Shown: positions 35,604-45,354, numbered from the stretch's first letter. The stretch is 64,000 nt of DNA from Prosthecodimorpha staleyi (GCF_018729455.1 NZ_JAHHZF010000012.1:179649-243648); one strand, 5' to 3'. Numbers and translations: made by a program. The notes: generated by a model from the sequence alone, not told the origin.

Positions 35604-36647
35604 TCACCCGGGGATGCGCCAGCGTCGGGTCAGTCTTTCGCTCACCCTTTCGGGCCGGCCGTACCGGGCCAGGATGTCGGCGACGAGATCGTCGATGGCA
35701 GCCGATTCGGGACCTGGGCCGTTCCATTCGTTCGAGCCGGCCGATGCCGCACGCTCCGCGCCGAAAACCTCCACGAAGGACCGTCCCCAGAAACGTCGCG
35801 CGAAGGCTTCGTCGGCGTCGGCGTAGCGGGTCTCGATTCGGGCGGCGAGTTCGGGCGCAAGGCCCGAAAACCGGCAGCGGTTCCATCCGGCGGCCTCTGC
35901 GGCCGTTTCCAACGCCGCCCGCGCCGGACCGTCGCGACGCCCGAGGCGCCGACGCCCCGATTGCGCGGCGAGCCGCCGGAACGCCTCGATGGTCGCGGGC
36001 CCCGGCGTCACGTTGAGCCGCGGAGCCGGACCGGCATCAGGCGGCGCGGTCAGGCCCGCGGCGGCGAGAAGGCGCGGGCCGATGCCGCCGGAAAGTTCAG
36101 ACGCCGTGAGAGGAATCGCCATGAAGTCCATGTCGTTACGGTTGAACCATGGCTTGAACCGCCGCGGATAGTCGAACCGCGGATGGCCTTCCATCCGTAC
36201 CGAAAAGGGGCCGAAGCGCTCGGCCGTGAACAGGCGGCGGACATGTTGCGCATAGACCGCGTTGAGATAGTCGGGTCGCGGGCGAACGACGGCCAGGGCG
36301 AGCGGGCGGAAGCCGTGCCGTGCGGCGATTTCGGCGATCAGTCCGGGGACGTCGGCGGGTTCCGGGGCTCCCTCGAACTGCTCGGCAGACAGGATCACCG
36401 CATCCGCCGACGTCCCTGTAAGCACATGGCCGAGCCGCTCGATCTCCACCCGCCGCGCAGCCGGGCCGAGCGTCCCTTCCAGGCCTAGGGCGAGCCGCCG
36501 ATGACCGGAATCCGCTTTCGCCAGGGCCGGATACTCGATTCCCACGGCCGCCAGGCGGGTGCGTTCGGCAGCCAGCCAGGCCTGCAGGCTGGTCGACGCC
36601 GCTTTCGGCGTCCCGATGTGGACGATCAATCGCCGCACCGCCGCCAT
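35604..36647 (-). CDS. sulfotransferase-like P-loop protein
   Basis: This 347-residue protein begins with a nucleotide-binding segment typical of PAPS-dependent sulfotransferases: RLIVHIGTPKAASTSLQAWLA, comparable to the 5'-PSB loop K-x-x-x-T-S/T-L. A later VVRPRPDYLNAVYAQHVR segment fits the 3'-PB region (R...S/Y). The acceptor cannot be predicted; exported sugars or glycans are common ones. The ATG at 36647 is the best-placed start, and an upstream one at 36725 adds only non-conserved residues. Confidence 0.7.
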   Translation of the reverse strand: MAAVRRLIVHIGTPKAASTSLQAWLAAERTRLAAVGIEYPALAKADSGHRRLALGLEGTLGPAARRVEIERLGHVLTGTSADAVILSAEQFEGAPEPADVPGLIAEIAARHGFRPLALAVVRPRPDYLNAVYAQHVRRLFTAERFGPFSVRMEGHPRFDYPRRFKPWFNRNDMDFMAIPLTASELSGGIGPRLLAAAGLTAPPDAGPAPRLNVTPGPATIEAFRRLAAQSGRRRLGRRDGPARAALETAAEAAGWNRCRFSGLAPELAARIETRYADADEAFARRFWGRSFVEVFGAERAASAGSNEWNGPGPESAAIDDLVADILARYGRPERVSERLTRRWRIPG

Positions 36648-37072
36648 CCTTTCGACGCCCCGGCGCCGCCTCGATGAACCCCAGCCAACATCTTGATTCC
36701 GTGTGCATTCATTTAGGCGGGACAATAATCGTCCTCATCCCGCGAACCCTCACCGAGGTCAAGGTCGTGACGAAGCGCCAGTCCCCGGCGCTCCTGTCGC
36801 CCCAAGCGACGGCAGCGCCGCCTGCGCGAAGCCCATCTCCCCCACCCACCCAGATTCGAGCCGGCGGTGCGCGCTGTACCGTAACGTCGGACCGCGAACT
36901 GCCCGATCCATAACACGCCTTCGAAGCGTCGGCTCGCTCTCGGCAGCGGGCCGTACCGGACCGCTCCGGCGGTCCCGCCGAGTCCGTTGCGCCCGGTCAG
37001 GTCGTCCGGACGCGACCCGCTACGGCCGGCACGATCCCGTGCGGCCGAACCCGTCCCCGAATCGAGGACACC
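36648..37072. other. divergent intergenic region
   Basis: No supported gene in this 425-bp stretch between the sulfotransferase-like gene and the Gly-rich secreted protein gene; a short frame at 36674-36913 has no homology-like features. Confidence 0.4.
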
Positions 37073-37636
37073 ATGCGTCCCCTCATCGCATCCGCTGCCG
37101 CCCTTCTGCTTTCCACCGCCCTCGCCGGGGCCGCCCAGGCCGCCTCCGGCACCGCGACGGCCGGGGATGCCGCCCGACTGACGACGGTTGCCGATACCGC
37201 CGGCACCGACGAGGACCTGATCCCGCCGGCTGACGCGGTCCAGGACAACGGCGAAGAGGCTCCCGCCGCGACCGGCGAGGCGTCCGGCGAGGCGGACACC
37301 GGCAGTGCGTCGACGCTGCTCCAGGCGCAATATGACGGCGGCTACGGACAGACCTACGAATCCCAGGGCGGCTATGGCGGCAGCCAGGGTTATGGCGGCG
37401 GCTACGGCCAGGGTGGATCCTATGGCGGTAGCTATGGCCAGGGCTACGGCGGCAACGGATATGTCGTCCGTCCTCCCGTCTATGGCGGGCAGGTCTATGT
37501 GGTTCGCCCGCCGCACCACCATCATCGCCCGCACTGGAACGGCGGTTATGTCTGGCAGCCCTGGGTCCACCGCCCTCATGCCGGCCACCATCCGCACTGG
37601 CAGCACCCCGGCGGCCATCGCCTCTATGTGCAGTGA
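37073..37636 (+). CDS. secreted Gly/Tyr/His-rich protein
   Basis: This 187-residue protein has a signal peptide (MRPLIASAAALLLSTALAGAAQAA), an acidic middle region, then repeats of G-G-Y-G with S/Q (residues ~95-130) and a His/Trp-rich C-terminus including HHHHRPHW. It is a low-complexity exported protein of unknown role; the His cluster could bind metal. A strong bidirectional stem-loop follows at 37693-37723. Confidence 0.75.
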   Translation: MRPLIASAAALLLSTALAGAAQAASGTATAGDAARLTTVADTAGTDEDLIPPADAVQDNGEEAPAATGEASGEADTGSASTLLQAQYDGGYGQTYESQGGYGGSQGYGGGYGQGGSYGGSYGQGYGGNGYVVRPPVYGGQVYVVRPPHHHHRPHWNGGYVWQPWVHRPHAGHHPHWQHPGGHRLYVQ

Positions 37637-37692
37637 CCCGGCGGCCTGCCCGGACCGTTCGGCCTGACAAACTGACATCGTCTTGAAGTCCG

Positions 37693-37723
37693 GCCGCCGG
37701 CCCGGTTCACCCGGGTCGGCGGC
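37693..37723. terminator. bidirectional stem-loop
   Basis: A 13-bp stem with one G-T pair (37693-37705 with 37711-37723) and a 5-nt loop lies between two convergent genes. Confidence 0.6.
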
Positions 37724-37742
37724 GGCATGTCGTTCCGGAGCG

Positions 37743-38396
37743 TCAGACCGGCTCGATCTCGTCGGAGGGCACGATCCAGGTCTCCTTGCGGGCGGCGGAG
37801 AGCCAGGATTCGAAGGCCGGCAGGGTCAGCACGGCGTCCATATAGGCGCGGATGTCCGGCTCCACCGGCCAGTTGTAGCCGTTGAAGCGGATCACCACTG
37901 GCGCATACATGGCGTCGGCTGCCGAGAAGGCGCCGAACAGGAACGGCCCGGCAGCCCCGTGCCGGCGACGCGCGTCGCGCCACAATTCGACGATGCGGAC
38001 CGCATTCTCGGACGCCTCGCGACCGAAATCACGCCAGGCGAAGTCCCGCCGCAGGTTCATCGGGCAGGCCTTGCGCAGGCCCTGGAAGCCGGCATGCATC
38101 TCGTTGGAGATCGACCGCGCCAGCGCACGCGCTTCCCGGTCGCGCGGCCAGATGGCGTGATCCGGGAAGGTCTCGGCGAGATATTCGATGATCGCGAGCG
38201 ATTCCCAGACATGCAGATCGCCGTCGATCAGACAGGGCACGCGGCCGCTCGGCGAATGCTCCAGGATGCGCGCATGGGTATCCGGCTGATCGAGCGGGAT
38301 GACGAGCTCTTCGAACGGAATGCCGAAATGCGCAGCGACCAGCCAGGGACGCAGGGACCAGGACGAGTAGAGCTTGTTGGCGATAACGAGCCGCAT
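37743..38396 (-). CDS. glutathione S-transferase family protein
   Basis: This 217-residue cytoplasmic protein has the GST N-terminal thioredoxin fold (LVIANKLYSSWSLRPWLVAAHFGIPFEE, with GRVPCLIDGDLHVWESLAIIEYLAE) and an all-helical C-terminal domain. The catalytic residue of the N-terminal segment is probably Ser or Tyr in LYSSWS. The substrate is unknown. ATG 38396 chosen since homology begins at once. Confidence 0.92.
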   Translation of the reverse strand: MRLVIANKLYSSWSLRPWLVAAHFGIPFEELVIPLDQPDTHARILEHSPSGRVPCLIDGDLHVWESLAIIEYLAETFPDHAIWPRDREARALARSISNEMHAGFQGLRKACPMNLRRDFAWRDFGREASENAVRIVELWRDARRRHGAAGPFLFGAFSAADAMYAPVVIRFNGYNWPVEPDIRAYMDAVLTLPAFESWLSAARKETWIVPSDEIEPV

Positions 38397-38533
38397 GGGC
38401 CGGATCCCTCCGTGTTGCGATGGACAGCAGGCAATCACGGCGGACAGGCGCGGTCCAACGCGAATGCTTGAACCCGCCCTTCAACCGGACTGATCATTTC
38501 GGCAGCCGGAGCAAATCGTCCCGCCCGGCGGCG

Positions 38534-38923
38534 TCAGGCGACCGGCCTGCCCGCCTTTTTCCAGGCCGAAAAACCGCCCGCCATATGGGCGACCGGCTTC
38601 AGACCCATATCCTGCGCGGTCTTTGCCGCCAGCGCCGACCGCCAGCCGCCACCGCAGAAGAAGACGAAGAGCTTGTCCTCGGCGAAGGCCGGCTTGTGAT
38701 AGGGGCTCTCCGGATCGATCCAGAACTCGAGCATCCCGCGCGGGCAATGGAAGGCACCCGGCATGCGCCCTTCCCTCTCCAGTTCGCGGGGGTCGCGCAG
38801 ATCAACGAAAACGGTATCGTCGCGACCAATCAGATCCGCCGCCGCCTCGACCGACAAGGTCTCGATCGCGCGTTCGGCCGCCTCGACCAAGGCCTTGCAT
38901 CCGGTCGTAATGGTCTGTGGCAC
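38534..38923 (-). CDS. single-domain rhodanese-like protein
   Basis: This 129-residue protein is a stand-alone rhodanese. The active-site loop is CGGGWRS, preceded by VFVDLRDPRELEREGRMPGA, and followed by GGFSAWKKAGRP. Single-domain rhodaneses move sulfane sulfur to acceptors such as cyanide or thiols. A GTG at 38923 with GGAG ~9 nt upstream was taken as start. It is divergent from the sseA gene. Confidence 0.87.
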   Translation of the reverse strand: MPQTITTGCKALVEAAERAIETLSVEAAADLIGRDDTVFVDLRDPRELEREGRMPGAFHCPRGMLEFWIDPESPYHKPAFAEDKLFVFFCGGGWRSALAAKTAQDMGLKPVAHMAGGFSAWKKAGRPVA

Positions 38924-39036
38924 TGCCGGACTCTCCTCGCCGATGGGACTTCGGGGACACGTAGCGGACCGGGCCGGCTCGACAAGGCCGGCCGGTGGCC
39001 CTATCACCGTCGGCCCGAACCTGACAGGAGACGTCC

Positions 39037-39894
39037 ATGCCGGCCGCCGATCGCTCGAACCACCTCGTCTCGACGGAATGGCTTGCCGACCATCTCGAGG
39101 CGCCGGACGTCGTGGTGGTCGACGCCTCCTGGTATCTGCCGCCGATGGAGCGGGACGGCGCCGCCGAGTATCGCGCCGCCCACATCCCGGGTGCAGTGCA
39201 TTTCGACCTCGACGCGGTCAAGGACGAGAGCAACCCGCTGCCGCATATGCTGCCGAGCCCGGAGGTCTTCTCTTCCGCAGTGCGCCGGCTCGGCATTGGC
39301 GACGGCATGCGCATCGTCGTCTATGACGGCCTCGGTCTGTTCGCCGCGCCGCGCGTGTGGTGGACTTTCCGCATCTTCGGCGCGCGCGACGTGGTCATCC
39401 TGGACGGCGGCCTGCCGAAGTGGAAGGCCGAAGGCCGGCCGCTGACCGACGAGCCGACCCGCCGCCAGCCGGCCCATTTCACCGCCCGCTTCGACCACGG
39501 CATGGTCCGCGACCTCGAGGACGTGCGCCGCGCGCTCGCCGCCGGCTCGCATCAGGTCGTCGACGCGCGCCCGGCCGCCCGCTTCGCCGGCGAAGCACCC
39601 GAGCCGCGTCCGGGTCTGCGGTCCGGTCACATGCCCGGTGCCCTGAACGTGCCCTATGCCAACCTGGTCGTCGACGGCCGTCTGGCCGAACCGGCCGCCA
39701 TCGCCGCCGCCTTCTCCGCGGGCGGCGTCGATCTCGACCGGCCGGTCGTGACGACCTGCGGCTCGGGCGTCTCCGCCGCCGTACTCTGGCTCGCCCTGGA
39801 GACGCTCGGCCACAACCGGCTCGGCCTCTATGACGGCTCATGGTCCGAATGGGGCGGCCATCCGGAGACCGAGGTCGTCACCGGCCCGGCCTAA
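39037..39894 (+). CDS. sseA: 3-mercaptopyruvate sulfurtransferase
   Basis: This 285-residue two-domain rhodanese transfers sulfur from 3-mercaptopyruvate. The C-terminal catalytic loop is CGSGVSA, the SseA/MST type rather than the thiosulfate-specific one. The N-terminal inactive domain begins VSTEWLADHLEAPDVVVVDASWYL. Spacing and length are normal. Neighbouring rhodanese and GST genes fit a sulfur-handling neighbourhood, though they lie on the opposite strand. Confidence 0.94.
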   Translation: MPAADRSNHLVSTEWLADHLEAPDVVVVDASWYLPPMERDGAAEYRAAHIPGAVHFDLDAVKDESNPLPHMLPSPEVFSSAVRRLGIGDGMRIVVYDGLGLFAAPRVWWTFRIFGARDVVILDGGLPKWKAEGRPLTDEPTRRQPAHFTARFDHGMVRDLEDVRRALAAGSHQVVDARPAARFAGEAPEPRPGLRSGHMPGALNVPYANLVVDGRLAEPAAIAAAFSAGGVDLDRPVVTTCGSGVSAAVLWLALETLGHNRLGLYDGSWSEWGGHPETEVVTGPA

Positions 39895-39919
39895 GACGCA
39901 TATTGCGGAAAGGTCGACA

Positions 39920-40624
39920 TCAAATCGCCATGCCGAAGCGCCGCAGGCAGGCGCGCGCCAGTTCGGCGGTCGGATCGATCAGGACCATGTCGGGCGAGGC
40001 CAGGCCTTCCGCCGCCAGCGGCAGTTCCGTACAGGCAAGCAGGCCCGCCTTGACGCCGGACGCCGCGGCGACTTCGATGACTTCGGACATGACCGCCCGC
40101 GCGCCGGCGAGGTCGCCCGCTTTCACCCGGGCAATGACGGTATCGACGGTCGCCTGGGCGCCGATGTCGAAGGCCGTACAGGCCGTATACCCTGCCGCGG
40201 CGAGCTTTCGCTGGTAGAAGCCGGATTGCAGCGTCCCGCGCGTCGCCAGGATCATGACAGGCCCCGCGACGCGATGGACGGCCAGTTCCGCGATCGCGCA
40301 ATCGGCAATGTGCAACAGGGTCGACCGCGCCGATCCGGTCAGTTCTTCATACCAGTGATGGGCCGTATTGCAGACGATGGCGATCGCCTCAACGCCAAGT
40401 CCGTCGAGCGTCGCCACCGCCTGTGTCAGGGCCGGGAGCGGCGCATCGGTCTCGGCCAGGATGGCGCTGGACCGGTCCGGGATCTGCGGCAGGCTGAGCA
40501 GGACCAGCGGCAGGTGATCGGCATCCATCGCGGCCGGAGTCAGTTCCACGATCTTGCGATAGAAGTCCGCCGAGGCCATCGGCCCGAGCCCGCCGATGAC
40601 GCCGAGCCGGGGGCGCACAGGCAT
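39920..40624 (-). CDS. aspartate/glutamate racemase family protein
   Basis: This ~234-residue protein matches the Asp/Glu racemase family: GVIGGLGPMASADFYRKI at the start, the first catalytic Cys in IVCNTAHHW, and the second in LLACTELPL. It interconverts L- and D-aspartate or glutamate, or an amino-acid analogue. Two starts are possible: ATG 40624 or GTG 40633, the latter overlapping the stop of the upstream symporter gene (GTGA). Either way it is the third gene of a binding-protein/symporter/racemase cassette. Confidence 0.88.
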   Translation of the reverse strand: MPVRPRLGVIGGLGPMASADFYRKIVELTPAAMDADHLPLVLLSLPQIPDRSSAILAETDAPLPALTQAVATLDGLGVEAIAIVCNTAHHWYEELTGSARSTLLHIADCAIAELAVHRVAGPVMILATRGTLQSGFYQRKLAAAGYTACTAFDIGAQATVDTVIARVKAGDLAGARAVMSEVIEVAAASGVKAGLLACTELPLAAEGLASPDMVLIDPTAELARACLRRFGMAI

Positions 40625-40629
40625 CGCCG

Positions 40630-41955
40630 TCACGCCGCCGGGCGCGAGACCAGATCGAAGTCCAGATCCTCGATCGGGTCGGCACGGGGATCGAGCGGCG
40701 ACACCGCGGCCGTGGCGGCCGTGATGGTCGAAACCAGGGTCAGGGTCCGGAACGTGTCGGACACCGCCTCGACGGCGATGAACAGGACGAAGGCGGCCTC
40801 GAACGGGATCGCGAAGTAGCCGCACAGGATCGACATCTGCGAGATGATCACGATCCCCGACATGCCGGCGGTGGTCAGCCCCAACAGGACAGAGGAGAGG
40901 CCGAGCAAGACCAGTTCCTCCGGACGCAGTTCCCGGCCATAGAGCTGGGCGATGAACAGCGTGCCGATGACATAGACCATGATCGGGCCGGCGCGCAGCA
41001 GCGCGGTCTGCAACGGCACCATCAGTTCGACCACGGTGCGCCGGAACTGCAGCCGCTCCGAGAGAAGTTCGATCATGACCGGAATGCAGGCGACACTGGA
41101 GCGCGTGGCGATCGCCATCATGAAAACGTTCTGATGCTCGCGGAAGACACGCCAGATGGACATGCCGGTGGCGAGCGAGACGATGATCAGGGACGCGCTG
41201 ACGAAGACCAGCGTCGCGATGCCCATCACACGCAGATAGTCGAGCATCACAAGAAGCGACTGGGGCCCGAGATTCGAAACCTGCTCGGCGATCATCGCAA
41301 AGGACGCGAAGGGCAGGAGCACGTTGAACCAGCGGGTCAGGACGATGCAGGCTCGGTAGACGGTGTCGAGCGCATCGGCAAGACTGGCCGAAACGGTATG
41401 CGGGACATGCCCGACGGCGATCCCGAACAGGATCGAAAACAACAGAACCTTCAGCGTGTCGCCGCTGGCGAGCGCGTTGAAGATGTTGCTCGGCACCAAC
41501 TCGACGACATATGCGAAGGGGCTATGGGCATCCGGCGCCTTCGAGGGTTCCGCGAGCGTCATCTGCAGGTCGGTGGCGACGCCGTTGTCGCGAGCGACCA
41601 GCTTGCCGAACTCCAGACGCGTCTGCTGGTCCTGAATCTCGCCCGGCTTCAAGGTCAGCGCCAGCGTGCCGCCGACCGCCACCGACATGAACGAAACCAG
41701 CAGGATCGCGGCCACGATCCGGAGCAGATATTTCGACGAACCCGGGTCCCGGATCAGGGCACGGACCGAGAAGATGATCGACGAGACGATGAACGGCAGC
41801 ACGACCATCTTGAGCAGGCTCAGATAGGTCTGTCCGAGCGGCGCCAGATCGCGGGAAAGATCCGGGTACTTGATCCCGAAGAGGACGCCGCCGCCGATGA
41901 AGGCAAATACCGACACCGGCGATTGCAGGATCGAAACGATCCGATCGGTCTTCAT
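40630..41955 (-). CDS. dicarboxylate/amino acid:cation symporter (DAACS family)
   Basis: This 441-residue protein with about eight transmembrane helices matches GltP/DctA-like symporters, which carry glutamate, aspartate or C4-dicarboxylates with Na+ or H+. Landmarks include LGQTYLSLLKMVVLPFIVSSI, SNIFNALASGDTLKVLLFSILFG, a re-entrant MAIATRSSVACIPVM loop in place of the common serine-rich one, and the late TTAGMSGIVIISQM. It is preceded by a solute-binding protein gene (28 bp) and followed by a racemase gene with overlap. Such a binding protein is not standard for this family. Confidence 0.9.
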   Translation of the reverse strand: MKTDRIVSILQSPVSVFAFIGGGVLFGIKYPDLSRDLAPLGQTYLSLLKMVVLPFIVSSIIFSVRALIRDPGSSKYLLRIVAAILLVSFMSVAVGGTLALTLKPGEIQDQQTRLEFGKLVARDNGVATDLQMTLAEPSKAPDAHSPFAYVVELVPSNIFNALASGDTLKVLLFSILFGIAVGHVPHTVSASLADALDTVYRACIVLTRWFNVLLPFASFAMIAEQVSNLGPQSLLVMLDYLRVMGIATLVFVSASLIIVSLATGMSIWRVFREHQNVFMMAIATRSSVACIPVMIELLSERLQFRRTVVELMVPLQTALLRAGPIMVYVIGTLFIAQLYGRELRPEELVLLGLSSVLLGLTTAGMSGIVIISQMSILCGYFAIPFEAAFVLFIAVEAVSDTFRTLTLVSTITAATAAVSPLDPRADPIEDLDFDLVSRPAA

Positions 41956-41983
41956 GTCCGGTTCCTCGGATGGTCTCTGGAGG

Positions 41984-42832
41984 TTAGGCCGGTTTCTCGG
42001 CGAGCTTGTAGTGTCGGAGGATCTCGTCGGCCGACAGGGCGTTGGAGCGGTCGGTCAGCGCCAGAAAGGTGTCGACATAGGCGGCGAGATGCGAGGCACC
42101 GGGCGCGATGCCGATCCCGATCGTGTCGGTCAGATCGGTCAGCGTCACCGAACGGGCGACGAGCGTCAGCGACGGATCGTCGAGCAGCACGCGCTTGATC
42201 TCGAACTCGTCGCGATAGGCGGCATCGACATCGCCGCTGCGCACGCCGTCCAGCACATGGCCCCAGGACGCGAACTCGACCAGCTTCGCATTCGGGAAAT
42301 TGCGTCGGGCGAATTCGGCGAAGGACGATTTCGCAATCACGCCCATTCGGCCGTCGAATTTGCGGATAACAGTCTCAATTTTGCGCGTGCCTAACAATGC
42401 AGCAAAACGAACCCGATTGGCGATCAATCCGTGGCTCAACCGCGCGTAAGGCTGCGAATAGCGGATCACTCGCGCGCGGTTCAGTGTACGGCTCAGTTTG
42501 CATACAGCGAGGTCGGCCTCACCTCTGATGATGACATCTACGGCATCGTTGAAGCTTGCCGGACGACGATCGAGTTCGAGTTCAACCCCGAGCGCGGTCG
42601 CCATTGCCGAAGCAAGATCGATGTCGATTCCGGCCGGTGTTCCATCTCGTCTGTAGAAAAACGGAGGAGACTCGAACGAAGGAACGACGACGCGGAGCTT
42701 TCCTCTGGATATCAGCTTCGCAAGATCAGTTTCGTCTTGAGTCAACGCCTGCCCCGGCGCGGTTGCCGTTGATGCCAGCGCGATCCCAAACGGCGCTGCC
42801 AGAAAAAGCCGACGTGTCGGTCCGCGAGACAA
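41984..42832 (-). CDS. solute-binding protein (SBP_bac_3), Tat-type signal
   Basis: This 282-residue periplasmic protein has a type 3 binding-protein fold: KLRVVVPSFESPPFFYRRDGTPAGIDIDLASAMATAL and later FDGRMGVIAKSSFAEFA. The N-terminus has TRRLFLAAPFG, a twin-arginine-like signal, then a hydrophobic core and an Ala-x-Ala site. Start is a TTG at 42832; no better start lies between it and an upstream in-frame stop. The family normally serves ABC transporters for polar amino acids, but the next gene is a symporter, 28 bp away. Confidence 0.82.
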   Translation of the reverse strand: MSRGPTRRLFLAAPFGIALASTATAPGQALTQDETDLAKLISRGKLRVVVPSFESPPFFYRRDGTPAGIDIDLASAMATALGVELELDRRPASFNDAVDVIIRGEADLAVCKLSRTLNRARVIRYSQPYARLSHGLIANRVRFAALLGTRKIETVIRKFDGRMGVIAKSSFAEFARRNFPNAKLVEFASWGHVLDGVRSGDVDAAYRDEFEIKRVLLDDPSLTLVARSVTLTDLTDTIGIGIAPGASHLAAYVDTFLALTDRSNALSADEILRHYKLAEKPA

Positions 42833-43255
42833 GGCAGAGTACTCGTTTGTTCAATGGTAAACGTTTCATACACAGGCGCCCTGTCGCATGCAACGGCCAA
42901 ACCGGAACTTTTGCAGACTGTTACCGACATCGCGCCGCCGGCATACTTGAATATGAAGGCCTCCTTTCGCGCCGGGGGCGAGGCTCCTTGCGGGTCTTCA
43001 GGAAGCGCGGCGCCAATGACGGTGCCATCAACGAAATGCCGGTTTCAACGACGCGAGACGCGGCCGGCCCTGCCCCCTCGGCCTCGCAACAGGCGGATCG
43101 GGCGCGCCAAGGATCGAGGCCACGGCCTATGCAAGGCCCGACCGGGCATATCGCCCGGCGCCTGCGCGTTCGGTGGCATTCTTGTGATGTTGTGGCGTTC
43201 GCCGACAATGGCCGCTCATGCGGCCGGGCCCTCACGTGAGGCTGCGGCCTTCGCA
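42833..43255. other. intergenic region upstream of the symporter cassette
   Basis: No supported gene in 423 bp. Bases near 42850-42890 are AT-rich and probably hold the cassette promoter. The part near 43256 continues past the ancestral end of aapP. Confidence 0.4.
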
Positions 43256-44185
43256 TCATGGGCCGCGTCCGGCACGGCACGGCAGCGCATCGGGTCTGCC
43301 GACAGTCGCGGGGGGATTCCAAGCTGAAGCAAGGCCCGGGAAGGCGGCCGGGGACCGTCCTTCCCGGGATATCATCGTTCGATCAGTGCAGGATCTGGCT
43401 GAGGAACAGCTTGGTGCGCTCGTGCTGCGGATTGCCGAAGAAGGCTTCCGTTCCGGCTCGTTCTGTTCGATAATCTGGCCGGCATCCATGAAGATGACGC
43501 GGTTGGCCACCTGGCGGGCGAAGCCCATTTCGTGGGTCACGCACAGCATGGTCATGCCGGACTCGGCAAGGCTGATCATGACTTCGAGCACTTCCTTGAC
43601 CATTTCCGGGTCAAGCGCCGAGGTGGGTTCGTCGAACAGCATGATCTTCGGGTTCATGCACAGCGACCGGGCGATCGCGACGCGCTGCTGCTGACCGCCG
43701 GAGAGTTGGCCCGGATACTTGTTGGCCTGCTCGGGAATGCGCACCCGCTTCAGGTAGTGCATCGCCACCTCCTCGGCCTCCTTCCTGGGCATCTTCTTGA
43801 CCCAGATCGGCGCGAGGGTGCAGTTTTCCAGGATGGTCAGGTGCGGGAACAGGTTGAAGTGCTGGAAGACCATGCCGACATCGCGCCGCACCTCATCGAT
43901 CTTCTTCAGATCGTTGGTCAGTTCGATGCCGTCGACGACGATCTGGCCCTTCTGGTGCTCCTCCAGGCGGTTGATGCAGCGGATCATGGTCGACTTGCCG
44001 GAGCCGGACGGGCCGCAGATGACGATCCGCTCACCCTTCATGACGGTCAGATTGATGTCCTTCAGGACATGGAAATCGCCGTACCATTTGTTGACGCCGG
44101 CAAGCTTCACGGCGGTCTCGTCGGAGACCTTCATCTTGGAACGGTCGGCCTTGAGCTCGATCGCGGAGACGGTGTTGTCGGACAT
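43256..44185 (-). CDS. aapP: general L-amino acid ABC transporter ATP-binding protein AapP, frameshifted C-terminus
   Basis: This ATPase powers the AapJQMP importer. Walker [10 protein letters not shown], the Q-loop [11 protein letters not shown], signature LSGGQQQR and Walker [13 protein letters not shown] are intact. After IIEQNEPE the reading frame departs from the family: a 5-bp tandem duplication (TTCCGTTCCG at 43446-43455 on the plus strand) shifts it. In the other frame the expected tail [20 protein letters not shown] continues to a TGA at 43383-43385, just before a stem-loop at 43335-43368. The open frame as it stands runs on to 43256 with about 60 unrelated residues. Without the duplication the protein would be 265 residues. 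Confidence 0.9.
   Translation of the reverse strand: MSDNTVSAIELKADRSKMKVSDETAVKLAGVNKWYGDFHVLKDINLTVMKGERIVICGPSGSGKSTMIRCINRLEEHQKGQIVVDGIELTNDLKKIDEVRRDVGMVFQHFNLFPHLTILENCTLAPIWVKKMPRKEAEEVAMHYLKRVRIPEQANKYPGQLSGGQQQRVAIARSLCMNPKIMLFDEPTSALDPEMVKEVLEVMISLAESGMTMLCVTHEMGFARQVANRVIFMDAGQIIEQNEPERKPSSAIRSTSAPSCSSARSCTDRTMISREGRSPAAFPGLASAWNPPATVGRPDALPCRAGRGP
43335..43368 (-). terminator. aap operon terminator stem
   Basis: A 10-bp perfect stem (43335-43344 with 43359-43368) with a 14-nt loop lies 15 bp beyond the ancestral aapP stop. It has no long T-run. The frameshifted frame reads through it. Confidence 0.5.
43446..43455 (+). repeat. 5-bp tandem duplication causing frameshift in aapP
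   Basis: TTCCG occurs twice in a row. Removing one copy restores the normal AapP C-terminus in frame down to the TGA at 43383. Confidence 0.85.
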
Positions 44186-44199
44186 GGCGGAAGCTCCGT

Positions 44200-45351
44200 T
44201 CAGTGCTTGTGGCCGGTGTTGAGGCGGTTTTCCATGAACATCGAATACCGGCTCATGCCGAAGCAGAAGACCCAGTAGAAGATGGCGGCGACCAGATAGC
44301 CGGTCATGGCGGTGGTCGGGGCCGCCCAGGCCGAGTCGGTTCGGGTGAAGTTGATCATGCCGAGCAGGTCGAAGATCGACACGATCGACACCAGCGTGGT
44401 GTCCTTGAACAGGCCGATGAAGGTGTTGACGATGCCCGGAATAACCAGCTTCAGCGCCTGCGGCATAACCACGAGGCCCATCATGCGCCAGTAGCTGAGG
44501 CCGAGCGCCATGGCGCCCTCATACTGGCCCTTCGGGATCGCCTGCAGGCCGCCACGCACCACTTCCGCCATATAGGCGGCGGAAAACAGCGAGACGCCGA
44601 TCAGCGCGCGTAGCAGTTTGTCGACATCGACGCCGGCCGGCATGAACAGCGGCAGCATGTTCGAGGCCATGAACAGCACGGTGATCAACGGGACGCCGCG
44701 CCAGAATTCAATGAAGATGGTCGAGAGCAGACGGATCACCGGCATCTTCGACCGTCGTCCGAGCGCCAGCAGGACGCCGAGCGGCAGCGACATGACGATG
44801 CCGGTGACGGCCACCACAAGGCTGACCAGCACGCCGCCCCACAAGGCGGTCTCGACATGGACCAGACCGAACCAGCCGCCGACCAGCATCGAGAAGGCAA
44901 AGACCGGGAAGATCACAAAGAACAGGATCACGTTCAGCCGCTTCAGCGGCGCGGCCGGGATCATCAGCGGCACCAGCAGCACCACGAAAACCAGACCGGT
45001 CAGGTCGACCCGCCAGCGCTCGGCGATCGGATAGCGGCCATAGACGAACAGTTTCCAGTAGGCCTGCACATAGGGCCAGCAGGCGCCGACATCGGCGGAC
45101 TTCCGGCAATCCTCGCCGCTCGTGCCGACGAAGACGGCGCGCACGATGGCGAAATCGACCACCTGCCAGATGAGCCAGGCCGCGAGGAAGAACCCCACGG
45201 CCGTCAGAAGCACGTTGCCGGGCGTGGAGAAGAGGTTCTTCTTCAGCCAGCCCTGCATGCCGACCAGGCTCGGCGGCGGCGGTTCGGCCTGGACCATTTC
45301 ACGTCGCACGAAGGCGATCGCTGCGGTATCGGAGGCTGATGTCATGGTCAT
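44200..45351 (-). CDS. aapM: general L-amino acid ABC transporter permease AapM
   Basis: This 383-residue inner-membrane permease has several extra N-terminal helices and a C-terminal His/Glu/Gln permease domain, with [47 protein letters not shown] and [21 protein letters not shown]. It pairs with AapQ and AapP to import a broad range of L-amino acids. It begins 4 bp after aapQ and ends 15 bp before aapP. Confidence 0.95.
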   Translation of the reverse strand: MTMTSASDTAAIAFVRREMVQAEPPPPSLVGMQGWLKKNLFSTPGNVLLTAVGFFLAAWLIWQVVDFAIVRAVFVGTSGEDCRKSADVGACWPYVQAYWKLFVYGRYPIAERWRVDLTGLVFVVLLVPLMIPAAPLKRLNVILFFVIFPVFAFSMLVGGWFGLVHVETALWGGVLVSLVVAVTGIVMSLPLGVLLALGRRSKMPVIRLLSTIFIEFWRGVPLITVLFMASNMLPLFMPAGVDVDKLLRALIGVSLFSAAYMAEVVRGGLQAIPKGQYEGAMALGLSYWRMMGLVVMPQALKLVIPGIVNTFIGLFKDTTLVSIVSIFDLLGMINFTRTDSAWAAPTTAMTGYLVAAIFYWVFCFGMSRYSMFMENRLNTGHKH

Positions 45352-45354
45352 CGC

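Noticed and set aside
42854..43327. 157-codon plus-strand frame between the symporter cassette and aapP
   Set aside because: It overlaps the aapP tail and terminator in antisense, has no good ribosome-binding site and low-complexity composition.
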